Assembly (NCBI RefSeq): GCF_022429565.1
Contig: NZ_CP092487.1
Location: forward strand, 2,188,001 to 2,252,000
From: Lutibacter sp. A64
GTDB taxonomy: Bacteria; Bacteroidota; Bacteroidia; Flavobacteriales; Flavobacteriaceae
Direction: 5' to 3'
DNA: 64,000 nt
The notes under the pieces were generated by a model. It ran no database searches and was not told where the DNA came from. It worked only from the letters and a program-made list of their open reading frames with translations. Position 1 is the stretch's first letter. Every line of letters begins with the position of its first letter. The translations under genes and the position numbers were made by a program. Below, piece by piece: positions 28,288 through 40,800 of the stretch.

Positions 28288-29547
28288 ATGGAAAATTTAG
28301 CATTAATTGAATCATTTTCAGAGTTTAAAGGAGACAAAAACATAGATAGAGTTACGCTAATGTCAATACTTGAAGAAGTATTTAGAGCTGCTTTAAAAAG
28401 AAAATTTGGATCTGATGACAACTTTGATATTATTATTAACCCAGATAAAGGTGATTTAGAAATATGGAGAAATAGAGTGGTTGTAGCTGATGGAATGTCT
28501 GAAGATGATAATGAAGAAATAGAACTTTCAGAAGCAAGACTAATTGAACCTGATTTTGAAATTGGAGAAGACGTTTCTGAAGAAGTAAAATTAATTGACT
28601 TAGGAAGAAGAGCAATTTTAGCATTACGTCAAAACCTAATTTCAAAAATACACGAACACGATAGCACAAATACGTTCAAACATTTTAAAGAATTAGAAGG
28701 AGATATTTACAGTGCCGAAGTACATCATATTCGCCACAATGCAATTATATTACTAGATGATGATGGAAACGAAATTGTTTTACCAAAAAGTGAACAAATT
28801 CGTTCAGATTATTTTAGAAAAGGAGAATCGGTTCGCGGTATCATTAAAACAGTAGAATTACGTGGTAACAAACCTGTAATAATATTATCTAGAACTTCAC
28901 CTCAATTTTTAGAAAAATTATTTGAACAAGAAATTCCTGAAGTATTTGATGGTCTAATTACCATAGAAGGTGTTGCAAGAATTCCAGGTGAAAAAGCTAA
29001 AGTAGCAGTAGATTCTTACGACGACAGAATAGATCCTGTTGGAGCCTGTGTAGGTATGAAAGGTTCTCGTATTCACGGAATTGTTCGTGAATTAGGAAAC
29101 GAAAATATAGATGTTATCAACTATACAAAAAACACCCAATTATTTATTGCTAGAGCTTTAAGCCCTGCAAAAGTAGTTTCTATGAAAATTCATGAAGAAG
29201 AAGGTAGAGAAGACGGTAAAAAAGGTAGAGTTGATGTATTTTTATTGCCAGAAGAAGTTTCTAAGGCAATTGGTAAAAACGGAGTAAACATTCGTCTAGC
29301 ATCACAACTAACTGGTTTTGAGCTAGATGTACAACGCGAAGGTGTAGAAGCTGAAGACGATGTAGAATTAACAGAATTCTCCGATGAGATTGAAAACTGG
29401 ATAATTCAAGAATTCAAAAAAATAGGTTTAGATACAGCACGTAGTGTACTTGAAAAAGATGTAGCTGAACTTTTAAAGAGAACTGATTTAGAAGAGGAAA
29501 CTATTCTAGAGGTTCAAAAAATATTAAAAGAAGAATTTGAAGATTAA
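28288..29547 (+). CDS. nusA: Transcription termination/antitermination factor NusA
   Basis: 419 residues, the usual Bacteroidetes length without the long acidic repeats of E. coli NusA. Order: N-terminal polymerase-binding domain (1-~130), S1 domain (~135-205, with [20 protein letters not shown]), KH domains (~235-345, including [20 protein letters not shown] and [20 protein letters not shown]), and a C-terminal tail. It binds RNA polymerase and controls pausing, termination and antitermination. Cotranscribed with rimP and infB. Confidence 0.96.
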   Translation: MENLALIESFSEFKGDKNIDRVTLMSILEEVFRAALKRKFGSDDNFDIIINPDKGDLEIWRNRVVVADGMSEDDNEEIELSEARLIEPDFEIGEDVSEEVKLIDLGRRAILALRQNLISKIHEHDSTNTFKHFKELEGDIYSAEVHHIRHNAIILLDDDGNEIVLPKSEQIRSDYFRKGESVRGIIKTVELRGNKPVIILSRTSPQFLEKLFEQEIPEVFDGLITIEGVARIPGEKAKVAVDSYDDRIDPVGACVGMKGSRIHGIVRELGNENIDVINYTKNTQLFIARALSPAKVVSMKIHEEEGREDGKKGRVDVFLLPEEVSKAIGKNGVNIRLASQLTGFELDVQREGVEAEDDVELTEFSDEIENWIIQEFKKIGLDTARSVLEKDVAELLKRTDLEEETILEVQKILKEEFED

Positions 29548-29597
29548 AAATTAATCCTTACATTCTTCAACATAATTTGGCTAAAAGAAAAAATTAT

Positions 29598-32474
29598 ATG
29601 GCTGACAACAAAACATTGAGACTAAACAAAGTATTACGCGAATTAAACATTTCGTTAGATAGAGCCGTTGAGCACTTAACAAGTCATGGATATGACATTG
29701 AGGCACGACCGACAACAAAAATATCTAATGAAGAGTACAATGTATTACTAGATGGTTTTCAAACTGATAGAAACAAAAAGGCCGCTTCAAAAGAGGTAAG
29801 TGAAGAAAAACGAAAAGAAAAAGAAGCGCTAAGAATTGCTCTTGAAGAAAAGATGGAAAAACAACGTCTTGAAGAAGAAGCAAAAAAAGTTGTTGTTAAG
29901 GCAAAAGCTGAAAAATTAGAATTAAAAACCATTGGTAAAATAGATATTGAACATAAAAAAGAAGCGTCAAGCGCTCCTAAAGTTGAAACATCTAAACCAA
30001 TAGTTGAAGAGATTAAAGAAGAGGCTCCCAAAAAACCTGAAGTAACTAAAGAAGTTATTGCTGAAACTCCAAAAGTTGAAGAGAAAAAGCAAGAAGCAAA
30101 ACCTGTTGCTAAAAAAGAAACTCCAAAAGAAGTTACTCCAGAAACACCAAAAGAGATTAAAAAGGAAGTTCCAAAATTCAATAAAACAACACCTAAAAAG
30201 GAAGTTGTTAAAACAGAAAAACCAAAGATTGTTGAACCTGTCGCAAAAAAAGAAGAAAAAACTGCTACAGAACAACCTTCTGCACCTCAAACAATTGAAA
30301 CAAAATACAAAAAGTTATCAGGACCTAAAATTACAGGTAAAAAAATTGATTTAAAACAATTTGAAAAACCTAAAAAGAAAAAACCTGAACCAACTAAAAA
30401 AGAAAATACTACAGATGCTAATAAAAAGAAGCGTCGTAGAATTGTAAAAAAAGCAACTCCTGCTGGTGGTAATAGAAGACCTGGAGGACAACATAATAGA
30501 GGAGGAAACCAAAGAGGACCATTAAGAGGTGGACCAAGAAAACCTATTATAAAAGAAGAACCAACTGAAGCTGAAGTACAAAAACAAGTTAGAGAAACTT
30601 TAGAAAAACTTCAAGGTAAATCTAAAAAAGGTAAAGGTGCTAAATATAGAAGAGATAAAAGAGATCAACACCGCCATCAAACTGAAATAGATCAAGAATT
30701 ACAAGCAGCAGAAAGTAAAATACTTAAAGTAACAGAATTTGTTACAGTAAGTGAAATTGCTACTATGATGAATATACCTGTTACTAATATTATCTCTACA
30801 TGTATGTCGTTAGGAATGATGGTAACAATGAACCAACGATTAGATGCTGAAACATTAACAATTGTTGCTGATGAGTTTGATTATAGCGTTGACTTTATTG
30901 GTGCGGAAGTAGAAGAATCTATTGAAGAACACCTAGATACCGAAGAAGAATTAGAAGCAAGAGCTCCTGTTATTACCGTAATGGGTCACGTAGATCACGG
31001 TAAAACCTCTTTACTAGATTACATTCGTGAAGAAAATGTAATAGCTGGTGAATCTGGTGGTATTACTCAACATATTGGTGCCTATGGTGTAGAACTAAAA
31101 AGCGGACATAAAATAGCTTTCTTAGACACTCCTGGTCACGAAGCATTTACAGCTATGCGTGCACGTGGTGGACAAGTTGCAGATATTGTAATTATTGTAG
31201 TTGCAGCTGATGATGATGTAATGCCGCAAACAAAAGAGGCTATTAGCCACGCACAAGCTGCTGGTGTACCAATTATTTTTGCAATCAATAAAATTGACAA
31301 ACCAACTTCTAATCCAGAAAAAATTAAAGAGCAACTTTCTCAAATGAATTTACTGGTTGAAGACTGGGGAGGTAAAATACAATCACACGATATTTCAGCA
31401 AAAACTGGTTTAGGTGTAGACGATTTACTTGAAAAAGTAATTCTAGAAGCAGAAATGTTAGACTTAAAAGCAAATCCAAACAAAAATGCTGTTGGTACTG
31501 TAGTTGAAGCCTTATTAGACAAAGGTCGTGGATATGTTTCAACAATATTAGTGCAAGAAGGTACTTTAAAAATTGGAGACTTTATGCTAGCAGGTAAACA
31601 TAGTGGTAAAATAAAAGCTATGTTTGATGAACGTGGAAATAACATGCAAAGTGCAGGACCTTCTACCCCAGTATCTATACTAGGTTTAGATGGTGCACCA
31701 CAAGCAGGTGATAGATTCCATATATTTGAAGACGAAAAAGAAGCAAAACAACTTGCAACTAAACGTTCTCAATTACAACGTGAGCAATCTGTTAGAACAC
31801 AACGCCATATTACATTAGATGAAATTGGACGAAGAATTGCATTAGGAGACTTTAAAGAATTAAATATTATCTTAAAAGGTGATGTTGATGGTTCTGTTGA
31901 AGCCTTAACAGATTCTTTCCAAAAATTATCAACTGATGAAATTCAAGTAAATATCATTCATAAAGGTGTAGGAGCAATTACAGAATCTGATGTGTTATTA
32001 GCTTCTGCTTCTGATGCAATTATTGTTGGATTTAACGTAAGACCATCTGGAAACGCTAGAACCTTAGCCGATAATGAAGAAATTGATGTAAGAACATACT
32101 CTATTATTTACGATGCAATTAACGATCTTCGTGATGCAATGGAAGGAATGCTTTCTGCTGAAATTAAAGAAGAAGTTACAGGTAATGTTGAAATTAGAGA
32201 AGTTTATAAAATTTCTAAAGTTGGAAACATTGCAGGTTGTATGGTAACTAGCGGAAAAATATTTAGAAATTCTAAAATAAGAATTATTAGAGATAGTGTA
32301 GTAATACATTCAGGAGAATTAACTTCTTTAAAACGATTTAAAGATGATGCTAAAGAAGTAGCTAAAGGTTACGATTGTGGTATTCAAATAAAGAATTTTA
32401 ACAATATTGAAATTGGTGATGTTATTGAAGCTTACCAAGAAGTTGAAGTTAAAAAGAAACTTAAAAGAAATTAA
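29598..32474 (+). CDS. infB: Translation initiation factor IF-2
   Basis: 958 residues from the ATG at 29598; an upstream TTG at 29577 would add seven residues, but [20 protein letters not shown] is the usual flavobacterial N-terminus. A long Lys/Glu/Pro-rich linker (~75-300) precedes the conserved core. GTPase motifs: G1 [12 protein letters not shown] (~462), G2/G3 [17 protein letters not shown]4 NKIDKP. Domains II to IV follow up to the KKKLKRN end. IF-2 delivers initiator tRNA to the 30S subunit. Confidence 0.96.
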   Translation: MADNKTLRLNKVLRELNISLDRAVEHLTSHGYDIEARPTTKISNEEYNVLLDGFQTDRNKKAASKEVSEEKRKEKEALRIALEEKMEKQRLEEEAKKVVVKAKAEKLELKTIGKIDIEHKKEASSAPKVETSKPIVEEIKEEAPKKPEVTKEVIAETPKVEEKKQEAKPVAKKETPKEVTPETPKEIKKEVPKFNKTTPKKEVVKTEKPKIVEPVAKKEEKTATEQPSAPQTIETKYKKLSGPKITGKKIDLKQFEKPKKKKPEPTKKENTTDANKKKRRRIVKKATPAGGNRRPGGQHNRGGNQRGPLRGGPRKPIIKEEPTEAEVQKQVRETLEKLQGKSKKGKGAKYRRDKRDQHRHQTEIDQELQAAESKILKVTEFVTVSEIATMMNIPVTNIISTCMSLGMMVTMNQRLDAETLTIVADEFDYSVDFIGAEVEESIEEHLDTEEELEARAPVITVMGHVDHGKTSLLDYIREENVIAGESGGITQHIGAYGVELKSGHKIAFLDTPGHEAFTAMRARGGQVADIVIIVVAADDDVMPQTKEAISHAQAAGVPIIFAINKIDKPTSNPEKIKEQLSQMNLLVEDWGGKIQSHDISAKTGLGVDDLLEKVILEAEMLDLKANPNKNAVGTVVEALLDKGRGYVSTILVQEGTLKIGDFMLAGKHSGKIKAMFDERGNNMQSAGPSTPVSILGLDGAPQAGDRFHIFEDEKEAKQLATKRSQLQREQSVRTQRHITLDEIGRRIALGDFKELNIILKGDVDGSVEALTDSFQKLSTDEIQVNIIHKGVGAITESDVLLASASDAIIVGFNVRPSGNARTLADNEEIDVRTYSIIYDAINDLRDAMEGMLSAEIKEEVTGNVEIREVYKISKVGNIAGCMVTSGKIFRNSKIRIIRDSVVIHSGELTSLKRFKDDAKEVAKGYDCGIQIKNFNNIEIGDVIEAYQEVEVKKKLKRN

Positions 32475-32496
32475 TTTCTTACTAAAATATTTAAAC

Positions 32497-32528
32497 AAAA
32501 AAATCGAGGCTTTCACCTCGATTTTTTT
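32497..32528 (+). terminator. Bidirectional terminator between infB and the convergent gene
   Basis: Seven A residues and ATCGAGG pair with CCTCGAT and a T-run around a 6-base loop (32510-32515). A-run before and T-run after let it act for infB on the plus strand and for the convergent gene at 32534 on the minus strand. Confidence 0.85.
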
Positions 32529-32533
32529 ATTTA

Positions 32534-33820
32534 TTATTCCGTTTCACATTTACAATAACTTCCATAAGGCGCACGAATACTGCCTCTATTTATTCCATTA
32601 AAATAAACGCTACCATAATTTCCTCCTCCAGTATAATCCCTTCTAACAATAAATTGTTGCAACATACACTGTCCATCAGAATTTTTTTGAATAACTACTC
32701 CAACAGCCCATTGATACAACGGTACACCAGTTACTTTATGTTTAACAGTTGACCATTTATTAGATGTTAAATACTGCTTTAAATTTTTCATACTTGTTTT
32801 TCCGTAATATGCATTTAAACCACTAACAGCTGCACTTTTAATCTCTGAGTTCGAATCAAAACTACCTTTACTTGGCATAACTACATTACTTAACTGCTCA
32901 CCTTTCCAATCTTTACGTAATTCATCAAACTGTTTAAAAGTTACTTTTGAAGTTAATTCTGGATTCTTATAATATTTCTTAATATTTTCAGGATCTTTTG
33001 CTGCAATTATAAATTGTTTTGGTTGCGCATTATTCATCCACTTGTGTCCTTCGTTATTGTTTTTATGATACACCTCTGCACCGATTAATAAAACACCAGG
33101 CTCTAATAAAAGCACATTAACATTTGTCCATTCTGGTCCATCTCCCATTCCAAATTGAAATTGAATATTACCCTTGTCGGCAGATTTTCTATAACGTTCT
33201 GGAACTACACCATAACGCTTTTTTTCTGGAGTAAAAAACGCATTTAATTCATAAGTTGTAGGATTGTATTCAATTGAAAAACCTTCATAAATAGAACCAG
33301 GATCATTGTCGAAATGATTTATTGGACCTTTTACAAAATACTGAGAAAAATGATAATAACCAGACAATCCTTTTGAATCTGAAAAACCACCATCATATGC
33401 TGGCTTTTTTATAAATTTTGTATTATTCAGTAAATAAATTTGATTGTTTTTAAACTTTTTATCTTCGCTACTTTCCACAGGAGATGGAATTTCGGTAACT
33501 ACAATACCTTTACTATTAGCCTTATTTCTTAAAGCTTCTTCTTCAGCCAATTGCTGTGCTTGATATTCTTTATATTTTTTAAAATATAACTCCTGTTTTT
33601 CTTGATCATTTGGATATTTTTCAGCTAATTCTGCTTTAAACTCTTCATCTGTATAAGTTGCTTCTGAAGAATTTTCACTGCTTGAAGATACTGTATTATC
33701 GCTTTTTGTTACTTTCTTTTCTAAAGCTGCTTTAGCTTTATTCTTTAGCATTTTTCCCAATTGTGCCTGTGTTGAATTATAGCATAACACAAATACACAT
33801 AATAAAATAATTTTTTTCAT
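32534..33820 (-). CDS. Secreted protein of unknown function
   Basis: 428 residues with a signal peptide (MKKIILLCVFVLCYNSTQAQ). A charged, Ala/Lys/Glu/Ser-rich region (~21-115) is followed by a globular part with SGYYHFSQYFVKGPINHFDN, ERYRKSADKGNIQFQFGMGD and the Cys-containing end RAPYGSYCKCETE. I do not recognise a named family. It lies immediately downstream (minus strand) of the response regulator and sensor genes, so it may be a target or accessory of that system. Expected location is periplasm or cell surface. Confidence 0.75.
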   Translation of the reverse strand: MKKIILLCVFVLCYNSTQAQLGKMLKNKAKAALEKKVTKSDNTVSSSSENSSEATYTDEEFKAELAEKYPNDQEKQELYFKKYKEYQAQQLAEEEALRNKANSKGIVVTEIPSPVESSEDKKFKNNQIYLLNNTKFIKKPAYDGGFSDSKGLSGYYHFSQYFVKGPINHFDNDPGSIYEGFSIEYNPTTYELNAFFTPEKKRYGVVPERYRKSADKGNIQFQFGMGDGPEWTNVNVLLLEPGVLLIGAEVYHKNNNEGHKWMNNAQPKQFIIAAKDPENIKKYYKNPELTSKVTFKQFDELRKDWKGEQLSNVVMPSKGSFDSNSEIKSAAVSGLNAYYGKTSMKNLKQYLTSNKWSTVKHKVTGVPLYQWAVGVVIQKNSDGQCMLQQFIVRRDYTGGGNYGSVYFNGINRGSIRAPYGSYCKCETE

Positions 33821-33911
33821 TAGTAGATATTTAAATTTACTTCAAAAAAAATTAAAATTATTATAGAATCTATATGGTTTTTTCTGAAAACCGCTGTTTT
33901 TTTTCTAAAAT

Positions 33912-34664
33912 CTATAAAAAAACTTCCTTTATAACTTCTAAAAAATGATCGCGTTTAGATTTTGAAATTGGAATTCTCTTTTGATTATTCATTAATAAGT
34001 AATCTCCATCATCTTTTACCAATTCTTCAACATATTTTAAATTTATTAAATAGGAACGGTGACATTTAAAAAACATAGAATTATTGGCCAATTGCTGTAC
34101 AAAATGTTTTAACGGTTTACATATAGTTTTTTGTTTACCCGTTATTAAATGTACATTGGTATACATTCCATCAGCTTCAAAATATAAAATATCAGTGTGA
34201 GATGTAAATAAGATTCCCTTTGGAATTTCAAGTGCAATTTTATCTACGGATAGTTGTTTTAATGATTCTCGTAATTTATTTAATTGGTCGTTAAAATTTT
34301 GTGCCTTTATTGCTTCTTGGGCTTTTGCAATAGCATACTTGAGTTCTTCTACATCTAAAGGTTTTAGCAAATAATCTATCGCCGACATTTTAAATGCTTC
34401 AATAGCATATTGATTGTATGCTGTAACAAATATGATTTTAAAATCTATGTTATTTGGAAAATATTCTAATATTTCTAAGCCTGTTTGATTGGGCATTTCA
34501 ATATCTAAAAATACAATATCTGGTTTAGTAGTATTAATTAAAGTAACTCCTGAAGCTAAATCTACTGCTTCTTGTATATCTACTATATTAGTACAATGAT
34601 TAGATATTAAATTAGCCAATAAATGTCTGGCACGTTTTTCATCATCAATTATTAAGGCTCTCAT
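33912..34664 (-). CDS. LytTR-family response regulator
   Basis: 250 residues. Receiver domain (~1-120): MRALIIDDEKRARHLLANLI start and the phosphoacceptor Asp in DIVFLDIEM (D54), with KPLDVEEL near residue 105. A LytTR DNA-binding domain occupies ~150-250 (DILYFEADGMYTNVHLITGK, MFFKCHRSYLINLKYVEELV). It would be phosphorylated by the sensor encoded five bases upstream in the same direction. Typical of LytS/LytT-type pairs. Confidence 0.94.
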   Translation of the reverse strand: MRALIIDDEKRARHLLANLISNHCTNIVDIQEAVDLASGVTLINTTKPDIVFLDIEMPNQTGLEILEYFPNNIDFKIIFVTAYNQYAIEAFKMSAIDYLLKPLDVEELKYAIAKAQEAIKAQNFNDQLNKLRESLKQLSVDKIALEIPKGILFTSHTDILYFEADGMYTNVHLITGKQKTICKPLKHFVQQLANNSMFFKCHRSYLINLKYVEELVKDDGDYLLMNNQKRIPISKSKRDHFLEVIKEVFL

Positions 34665-34669
34665 ATTTA

Positions 34670-37582
34670 TTAGATTGTCATTGTTATAACTACTTTTGTT
34701 CCCGTTGGTTTGTTATTGTTATACAAGTCAATTATATCAATAACAATATTACGTTTTAATTTATTTTTATATAAGTGAACACGCTCATTATTTGCTTGTG
34801 TAGCAAAAGGTTTATGCTGATTTGGTCGTTTATTTTTTTCTGATTGTGCTCTACCAATTCCATTATCTTCAACAATAATTTGCAAAGTATTCTCCTTAAT
34901 AATTGTTGCTTCAACTTTTAAGTTTCTATCGTTAGTTTTATGCAACAAACCGTGTTTTAAAGCATTTTCTACATAAGGCTGTATAAACAAAGAAGGCACC
35001 TTTATATGTTTTGTATCTAACTTTTCATCTATAAAAATAATATAATGTAATTCTTCTTCAAAACGAATTTTTTCTAATTCTAAATACAATTTTAACGCAT
35101 TAAGTTCTTCTTGCAATGTTATTTCATTTTGTTGACTAAACACAAGATACATTCTTATTAATCGGCTAAATTTTACTAGATAAGAACTAGCTAGTTCTTT
35201 TTTGTTAGATATTATATAATCTTGTATAGAATTTAATGCATTAAAAATAAAATGAGGATTCATTTGCGAACGTAAATTCTCTAACCTAAGATTTGTTATT
35301 TTTTTATCCATTAAAATCTTATCAATTTCTACAATACGTTGTAGTTCTTTTTGTTTTAATCTCCATTTAAAGTAAAGCCAAATAATTCCGATTATAAGTA
35401 TTAAAACTAATGCATAAAACCAAAAGGTTTCCCATAATGGTTTTTCAATTAAAAAAGTAATTGGAGTTGAAAAAACAGCTTGTTTAGAATTTACATTCTT
35501 AGCTTGTAATTCAACTGTATATGTACCGCTAGGAAGACTATTAAAACTTATAAATTGAGTTTTTAAAGGTATATTTTTCCATAGCGAATCAATTTCTTTT
35601 ACACGATATTTATAATTAACATATTTATTGGATTGATAACCACTTGAATTAAAATCTAATCTGATATTGTTATGATTGTAAGACAGTTTATAATACGATG
35701 AAATTACGGTATCTCTATTATTAATTATCACCTTTTTTATTTCAACTTTAGAAGTTAAATAATTTTTGAATAATGCATTTCCTTTAGGTAAAATATAAAA
35801 AGCATTTGGTAAAATCACAACCAAATGATTTTTTAAAATAATAAACTTATTAATTGTAAAATCTAAACCATCTTGAGTCCCTATAGCTCTAATTATATTA
35901 GATTTTGTATGATATTTAAATAGATTATTATCAGTTGCAATCCAAAGTAGTGTATCTGAATCTGCTTTAATAGCTTTAATATGATGTACTTTAGGAAACA
36001 AGTTTAAAACCTGCATTATTGAGTCGTTTTCATATTTTAATAATTTATTATGCTGAGTAGCAAGCCAAACAACATTATCTGTTTTAACTAAATCACTAGC
36101 CAACAATCTTTTATTATTAAATTTTAACTCTTCAAATGAAAAATTTGAAGTATTGTATTTAAACACACCATCAATATAAGAAACAAACAAATGATTGTTT
36201 GCAAACACAGAGTTAATTACACGACTTGAACGAATTATTTGTAATGAATCTGTTTTATATGGTTTATTATAAACAATCCCCTCCTTATAGTTGCCATAAA
36301 ATAAATTTTCGTTATCAATTTTTGAAATAGTTTTAGCAACAGAAAACTTAGACTTTACATCAATTATTTTATTGATTTTTAAGTTAACAATAAAAGACTC
36401 TGAAGCATTTATACTTACAAGTAATTGATTTTTATTTTCATCATAAAATAAATTACCTATAATTTTTTGACCTGGTAATTGCAGGGTTTTAATCAATTTT
36501 CCCCCTTCATAAAACAATAATTTCCCTTTATTTGTTCCCAATACAAATTGATTATTTTCTATACTACAAGCCGAAATTACTTTATCTTTTCTAACACTTA
36601 AATCAACACTTTTAATATTTAAATTAGGTGATACAAGTACGCCATTATCTAGAGTAATAAACCAATAGTTATTATTAAAATCTACTTCAACCTTAGCAAT
36701 AGACTCATTTTCGAAAATTTGCTCTACAAATTGCAAAGAATTATTTTGAAATGAATAAATAAACACTCCTGAGGTTGTTAAAAACCAATAATTAGCATTA
36801 AACTCTAAAATATTATAAATTTTTAAATGCTTTATTTCATCAGGTGTTCTAAGTAATTTTGATTTATTATCCTTACTATTAATATGGTAAATTAAATTAC
36901 TTTCTTTATTTTTAAAACTAACAAATACATTATCCGTAAAGGCATAAATACTAGGTGATTGAACACCATTATATTTTTTAATTTCTAATATTTTTTCTAT
37001 TGAATTACCAGTAATTTTATATACACCCCCTTGTTTTTTATTTTTAATTCCTTCCTTAACAATAAATGCATATGAAATCTTTTTATTATTAGTAGCACTA
37101 ACTACCAATCCGTCGGTTATTTTTGTAATATTTTTGTTGGATTTTGCTATATCAAAAATTCCTTGAGAGGTATATACTCTAACACTATTTTCTCTAATAA
37201 CAAAAGGCGATAATTGTCCTTTAACCAATTTATTAGCATCAAAAAACAATTTTAGACTGTCTTTTTCAACATAAAAAATTTGTCCGTAAATATTATTACA
37301 CCATACTTTTCCTTTGCTATCTTTTTTTAATCCAAAAACTGCAACTCCATATTGCTGCTTATTAATTATTTTTTTATATGTGTTTCCATCATATTTAAAC
37401 AAACCTTTACCTGCAGATAATAACATGTTGTTATCATCATCTTCAATAATGTCATAAAATACTGTATCTGGTAAATCAGATTTATCCAACAAATTATAAC
37501 TTACTGGATTTTGACCAATAGCATGTATCAGAAAAAATAAAAATAATAGTTTAGGTAGTGTTTTTTTTATTAAATTATGCAT
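34670..37582 (-). CDS. LytS-type sensor histidine kinase with propeller-like sensor domain
   Basis: 970 residues from the ATG at 37582; an upstream TTG (37597) lies inside the -7 box, so the ATG is preferred. A signal sequence (PKLLFLFFLIHAIGQ) is followed by a ~640-residue periplasmic region of two-component-regulator propeller-type repeats (for example IIEDDDNNMLLSAGKGLFKY, WLATQHNKLLKYEND), then a Y_Y_Y-type domain (~640-715) and one transmembrane helix (WFYALVLILIIGIIWLYFKW). The cytoplasmic His_kinase domain carries RSQMNPHFIFNALNSIQDYI (~775) and an ATPase part with VEDNGIGRAQ. Similar hybrid propeller sensors often read polysaccharide or envelope cues; the ligand here is unknown. Confidence 0.93.
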   Translation of the reverse strand: MHNLIKKTLPKLLFLFFLIHAIGQNPVSYNLLDKSDLPDTVFYDIIEDDDNNMLLSAGKGLFKYDGNTYKKIINKQQYGVAVFGLKKDSKGKVWCNNIYGQIFYVEKDSLKLFFDANKLVKGQLSPFVIRENSVRVYTSQGIFDIAKSNKNITKITDGLVVSATNNKKISYAFIVKEGIKNKKQGGVYKITGNSIEKILEIKKYNGVQSPSIYAFTDNVFVSFKNKESNLIYHINSKDNKSKLLRTPDEIKHLKIYNILEFNANYWFLTTSGVFIYSFQNNSLQFVEQIFENESIAKVEVDFNNNYWFITLDNGVLVSPNLNIKSVDLSVRKDKVISACSIENNQFVLGTNKGKLLFYEGGKLIKTLQLPGQKIIGNLFYDENKNQLLVSINASESFIVNLKINKIIDVKSKFSVAKTISKIDNENLFYGNYKEGIVYNKPYKTDSLQIIRSSRVINSVFANNHLFVSYIDGVFKYNTSNFSFEELKFNNKRLLASDLVKTDNVVWLATQHNKLLKYENDSIMQVLNLFPKVHHIKAIKADSDTLLWIATDNNLFKYHTKSNIIRAIGTQDGLDFTINKFIILKNHLVVILPNAFYILPKGNALFKNYLTSKVEIKKVIINNRDTVISSYYKLSYNHNNIRLDFNSSGYQSNKYVNYKYRVKEIDSLWKNIPLKTQFISFNSLPSGTYTVELQAKNVNSKQAVFSTPITFLIEKPLWETFWFYALVLILIIGIIWLYFKWRLKQKELQRIVEIDKILMDKKITNLRLENLRSQMNPHFIFNALNSIQDYIISNKKELASSYLVKFSRLIRMYLVFSQQNEITLQEELNALKLYLELEKIRFEEELHYIIFIDEKLDTKHIKVPSLFIQPYVENALKHGLLHKTNDRNLKVEATIIKENTLQIIVEDNGIGRAQSEKNKRPNQHKPFATQANNERVHLYKNKLKRNIVIDIIDLYNNNKPTGTKVVITMTI

Positions 37583-37594
37583 ATTCCAAAAATT

Positions 37595-37602
37595 CAAACT
37601 TA
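37595..37602 (-). promoter_or_regulatory. -7 box of the sensor kinase operon
   Basis: On the minus strand this reads TAAGTTTG, an exact TAnnTTTG match, 12 bases before the ATG at 37582. A transcript starting near 37588 would be almost leaderless. Confidence 0.5.
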
Positions 37603-37789
37603 CAAACTTTATAAAAAATACAATAGTTTTTTTTCTAGATTAAGGGTGTTTTTTTCTAAAGTATAAAATAAACTAGCATTCATAAATTATAGTATAATGC
37701 ACCTATTTAATTAGTTGTTATTTTACATTATAAAACTCTTCAACTACCTCTTTCAGAATTCCATATTACAAATAATTAATTAAAAAATA

Positions 37790-37811
37790 AACCTGCCAAC
37801 AGTGGCAGGTT
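37790..37811 (-). terminator. Terminator of the ABC-M1 fusion gene
   Basis: A perfect 9-bp stem AACCTGCCA (37790-37798) with TGGCAGGTT (37803-37811), loop ACAG. On the minus strand it is followed by a T-rich tract (TATTTTTTAA), the right orientation for the gene ending at 37865. Confidence 0.8.
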
Positions 37812-37864
37812 CAAATTAGTGAAACACACTTTTAAATTGATTTTAACTATTAAATAACGATTTA

Positions 37865-40800
37865 TTAGAGCCCTCTCCTATTATCTTCAGAGTTATTGTC
37901 TATTAACTTATTGTAAGGATCTACACCAACTTCCGTTGGTTTCTTATCTACAATAATGCTCACTTTATTATTAATTGAAGTTATCTTATGCTTCTTTAAA
38001 TAGAGTTCTACTTCTTCTTTTTCCCCTTCTATTTCTTCATCATAAAAAACACCAATTTCAACATAATCTTTTAATGGAAGTGACATTTCAGGCTTCCTCA
38101 TTTTATCTGTTTTATAAGTAAGAGTATCTCCTAGTTTTTCGCCATAAATACGTTTTCCTGAATCATTAAGTCTGTATTTATTCACATTAAATTCTATATC
38201 TACTTGATATTTTCCGTTTTCTAATTCGGTCGATTCTACATTAACAATTCTATTTCTATACAGTGTAATTGTTTCAAACATATCTTTAATTACATATTGT
38301 AAAGAATCTGGTGTAGCTTCTTTTATATACTCAACCATTTCAATAGAAGTTGTGTATGGTGGTTCTTGAAACTTTACTTTATCTACATATTTTTTTATGA
38401 TTGCATTTAAATTTTCTTCACCTATAAAATCACTTAAAGCATACATAACTAAAGAGCCTTTTTTATAATGAATGTACATTTGACCATCATTATACATTAA
38501 CGGGCTTTCTCGTTTTTGTTCTAAAGTTCTACCTTGTAAATATTCATCTAAAGATTCTTTTAAATACTTACGCATTTTCTTTTTGCCGTGTTGGTGTTCT
38601 AACACTTTTAATTTTACGTAATCAGACATACTTTCAGATAACATAGTTGCACCTTTTACATCGGCTCCAATTACTTGATGTGCCCACCATTGATGCGCCA
38701 ATTCATGCACAGTAATTGCAAAACCGTAGTCTACGCCTCCTTTGTCCGAATCATCTACATCAGCAATAAATCCTACGCCTTCTGAAAAAGGAATTGTGTT
38801 TGGAAATGATTGTGCAAAACTTCCGTCTGTTCTAGGAAATTCAACAATACGAGCTTGTTTGTGTTGGTACGGACTAAAATATTTAGAATTGTAATCTAAA
38901 GAAGCTTTCATTCCATCTAACATTCTGTCTAAATTATATTCGTGTCCTTTATGATAATAAATCTCTAAATTAACATCGTTCCAAGTGTCTTTTTTCACTT
39001 CGTATCTTGCAGAATTAAAGGCATAAAAATTCAATATTTTACTATCCATTTTATAATGAAAATAACGCCTTCCATCTTCAATCCATTCTTTTTGCAAATA
39101 TCCCGGAGCTATTGCAATTTGATCTTCTGAAGTACTTACCGTCGCTTCAAAATCTATCCAATCAGAATCACTAGAAATATACGTGTTTCCTAAAGCTGTT
39201 GAATCAGTTGGAAACGGTCTTAATTTATTCTCTGGCAACTCATACTTTTCACGAACTTTATCATCCGTTAATTCACCGCCACTTGAATAACCTAAAAAAG
39301 GAAACAACACTTTATTATTTATAAATGTTCCATTTTCTTTTACATCTGAATGAATTCTAAGAAATGTATTTGGTTTGTTTTCAACTTGAAAATTTAACTC
39401 TAAGCTATCGCCAGGCAACAAGGCTTTTTCTAACTTATAAATATCGAAATTATGAATAGTATCTTCTAAAACTAAGGTATTGTTTTTATTGAAAGTAAAC
39501 GTACTTGGATAACTGTTATGGCTTAATAAAATACTATCAATTTTTTCTGAAGATTTATTCACCATTGTATAAATTCCATCAGCTTTAAAATCTAACTCTT
39601 TTGGATAAATATCAAAATTAACATTTACGGCTACAATTCTAGGTTGAATTTTACCATCGAACTTCTTATATTTTTTCTCCCATTCAACTTGTAACAATTC
39701 GCGCTCTTTTGCAGAAGTTCTTTCGTTTAAAATATTGTTTTCATAATAAATTCTATAACCTAAACTTAAAAAAGCGACTAAAAACACTACAAAACCGATT
39801 AAATAAACTCCTTTAAAACGATTTTTAGCTATAGATAACCGTTCTTTAAATGAATGTGGCAACCCTCTAACCCAAAATAATGCTGAAACAATAAATAATA
39901 CAATTCCTGCAAAAACCCAGTAAATTTTGTACGTTATATAACTACTAAAAGACGCTCCATAACCATTCATATCTGAATACGAATATCCAGGACCTTGATT
40001 GTATTTAAATATGGATTGTTCTATACCTGCAAAACTTAAAAACGGTAAACCTATAGAAATAACCAACAATATAAAAAGGCCTAAATACGCATTACCAACC
40101 AATGTTTGAATACATATTGCTAAAAATGCCCAAATAGCAAAATGAACAAATTTTAAAACTAATAATTCGTACAAATACTGATCTATTTCAAAATTATAGT
40201 AACCTCTATAAATTTGAAAAATAATACCACCAACCATAATAACAAATAGCAGTACCAATTGCATTTTTAACAAGGCTACAAATTTTGACAATAATAAAGT
40301 CCAATTTGGAATTGGAGTTACATCTATTAAATGATTAGATTTTGCCATTTTTCCTCTTTGCACAAGCATTCCTGCATATAAAAAAGTAAGAATATTTATA
40401 AATAAAGAGAAGGTATTTCCAGGATACAATAACATTTGCCAAGTAGTTGGGTATGTTTTAGTTCCTGATATTTCACCTAAAGAAATAGACATTATTAAAA
40501 TAAAAATAAGGCCAACAAGTAAAATACTTAAAAAAGGCCAACTTTTTATAATGAATTTAAAATCTAAATTAGAAATTCTCCAAGATGTTTTTAAATTTTG
40601 TAAAAATGAAAAATCATAGGTAACTTTTGGCAATTCAATTCTTGTTATACCTCCAAAATTACTTTTTGTAACGCGTTCAGCTTTTTGTTTTCTAAAACTA
40701 AATGTTAACGCATTTTGACTAAACGAAAAATACTTAAAAACCATTCCAAAAATAACAGCTGCAATCGCCATCCACAATAATCGGTTATAAATAACAACAC

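Noticed and set aside
29759-30354. Overlapping frames on both strands inside infB
   Set aside because: They are shadows of the Lys/Glu-rich IF-2 linker; repeated AAA/GAA codons produce long open frames by composition.
37790-37820. GGTTCAAAT resembling a tRNA T-loop
   Set aside because: It is the right arm of a terminator hairpin, and no acceptor or anticodon stems surround it.
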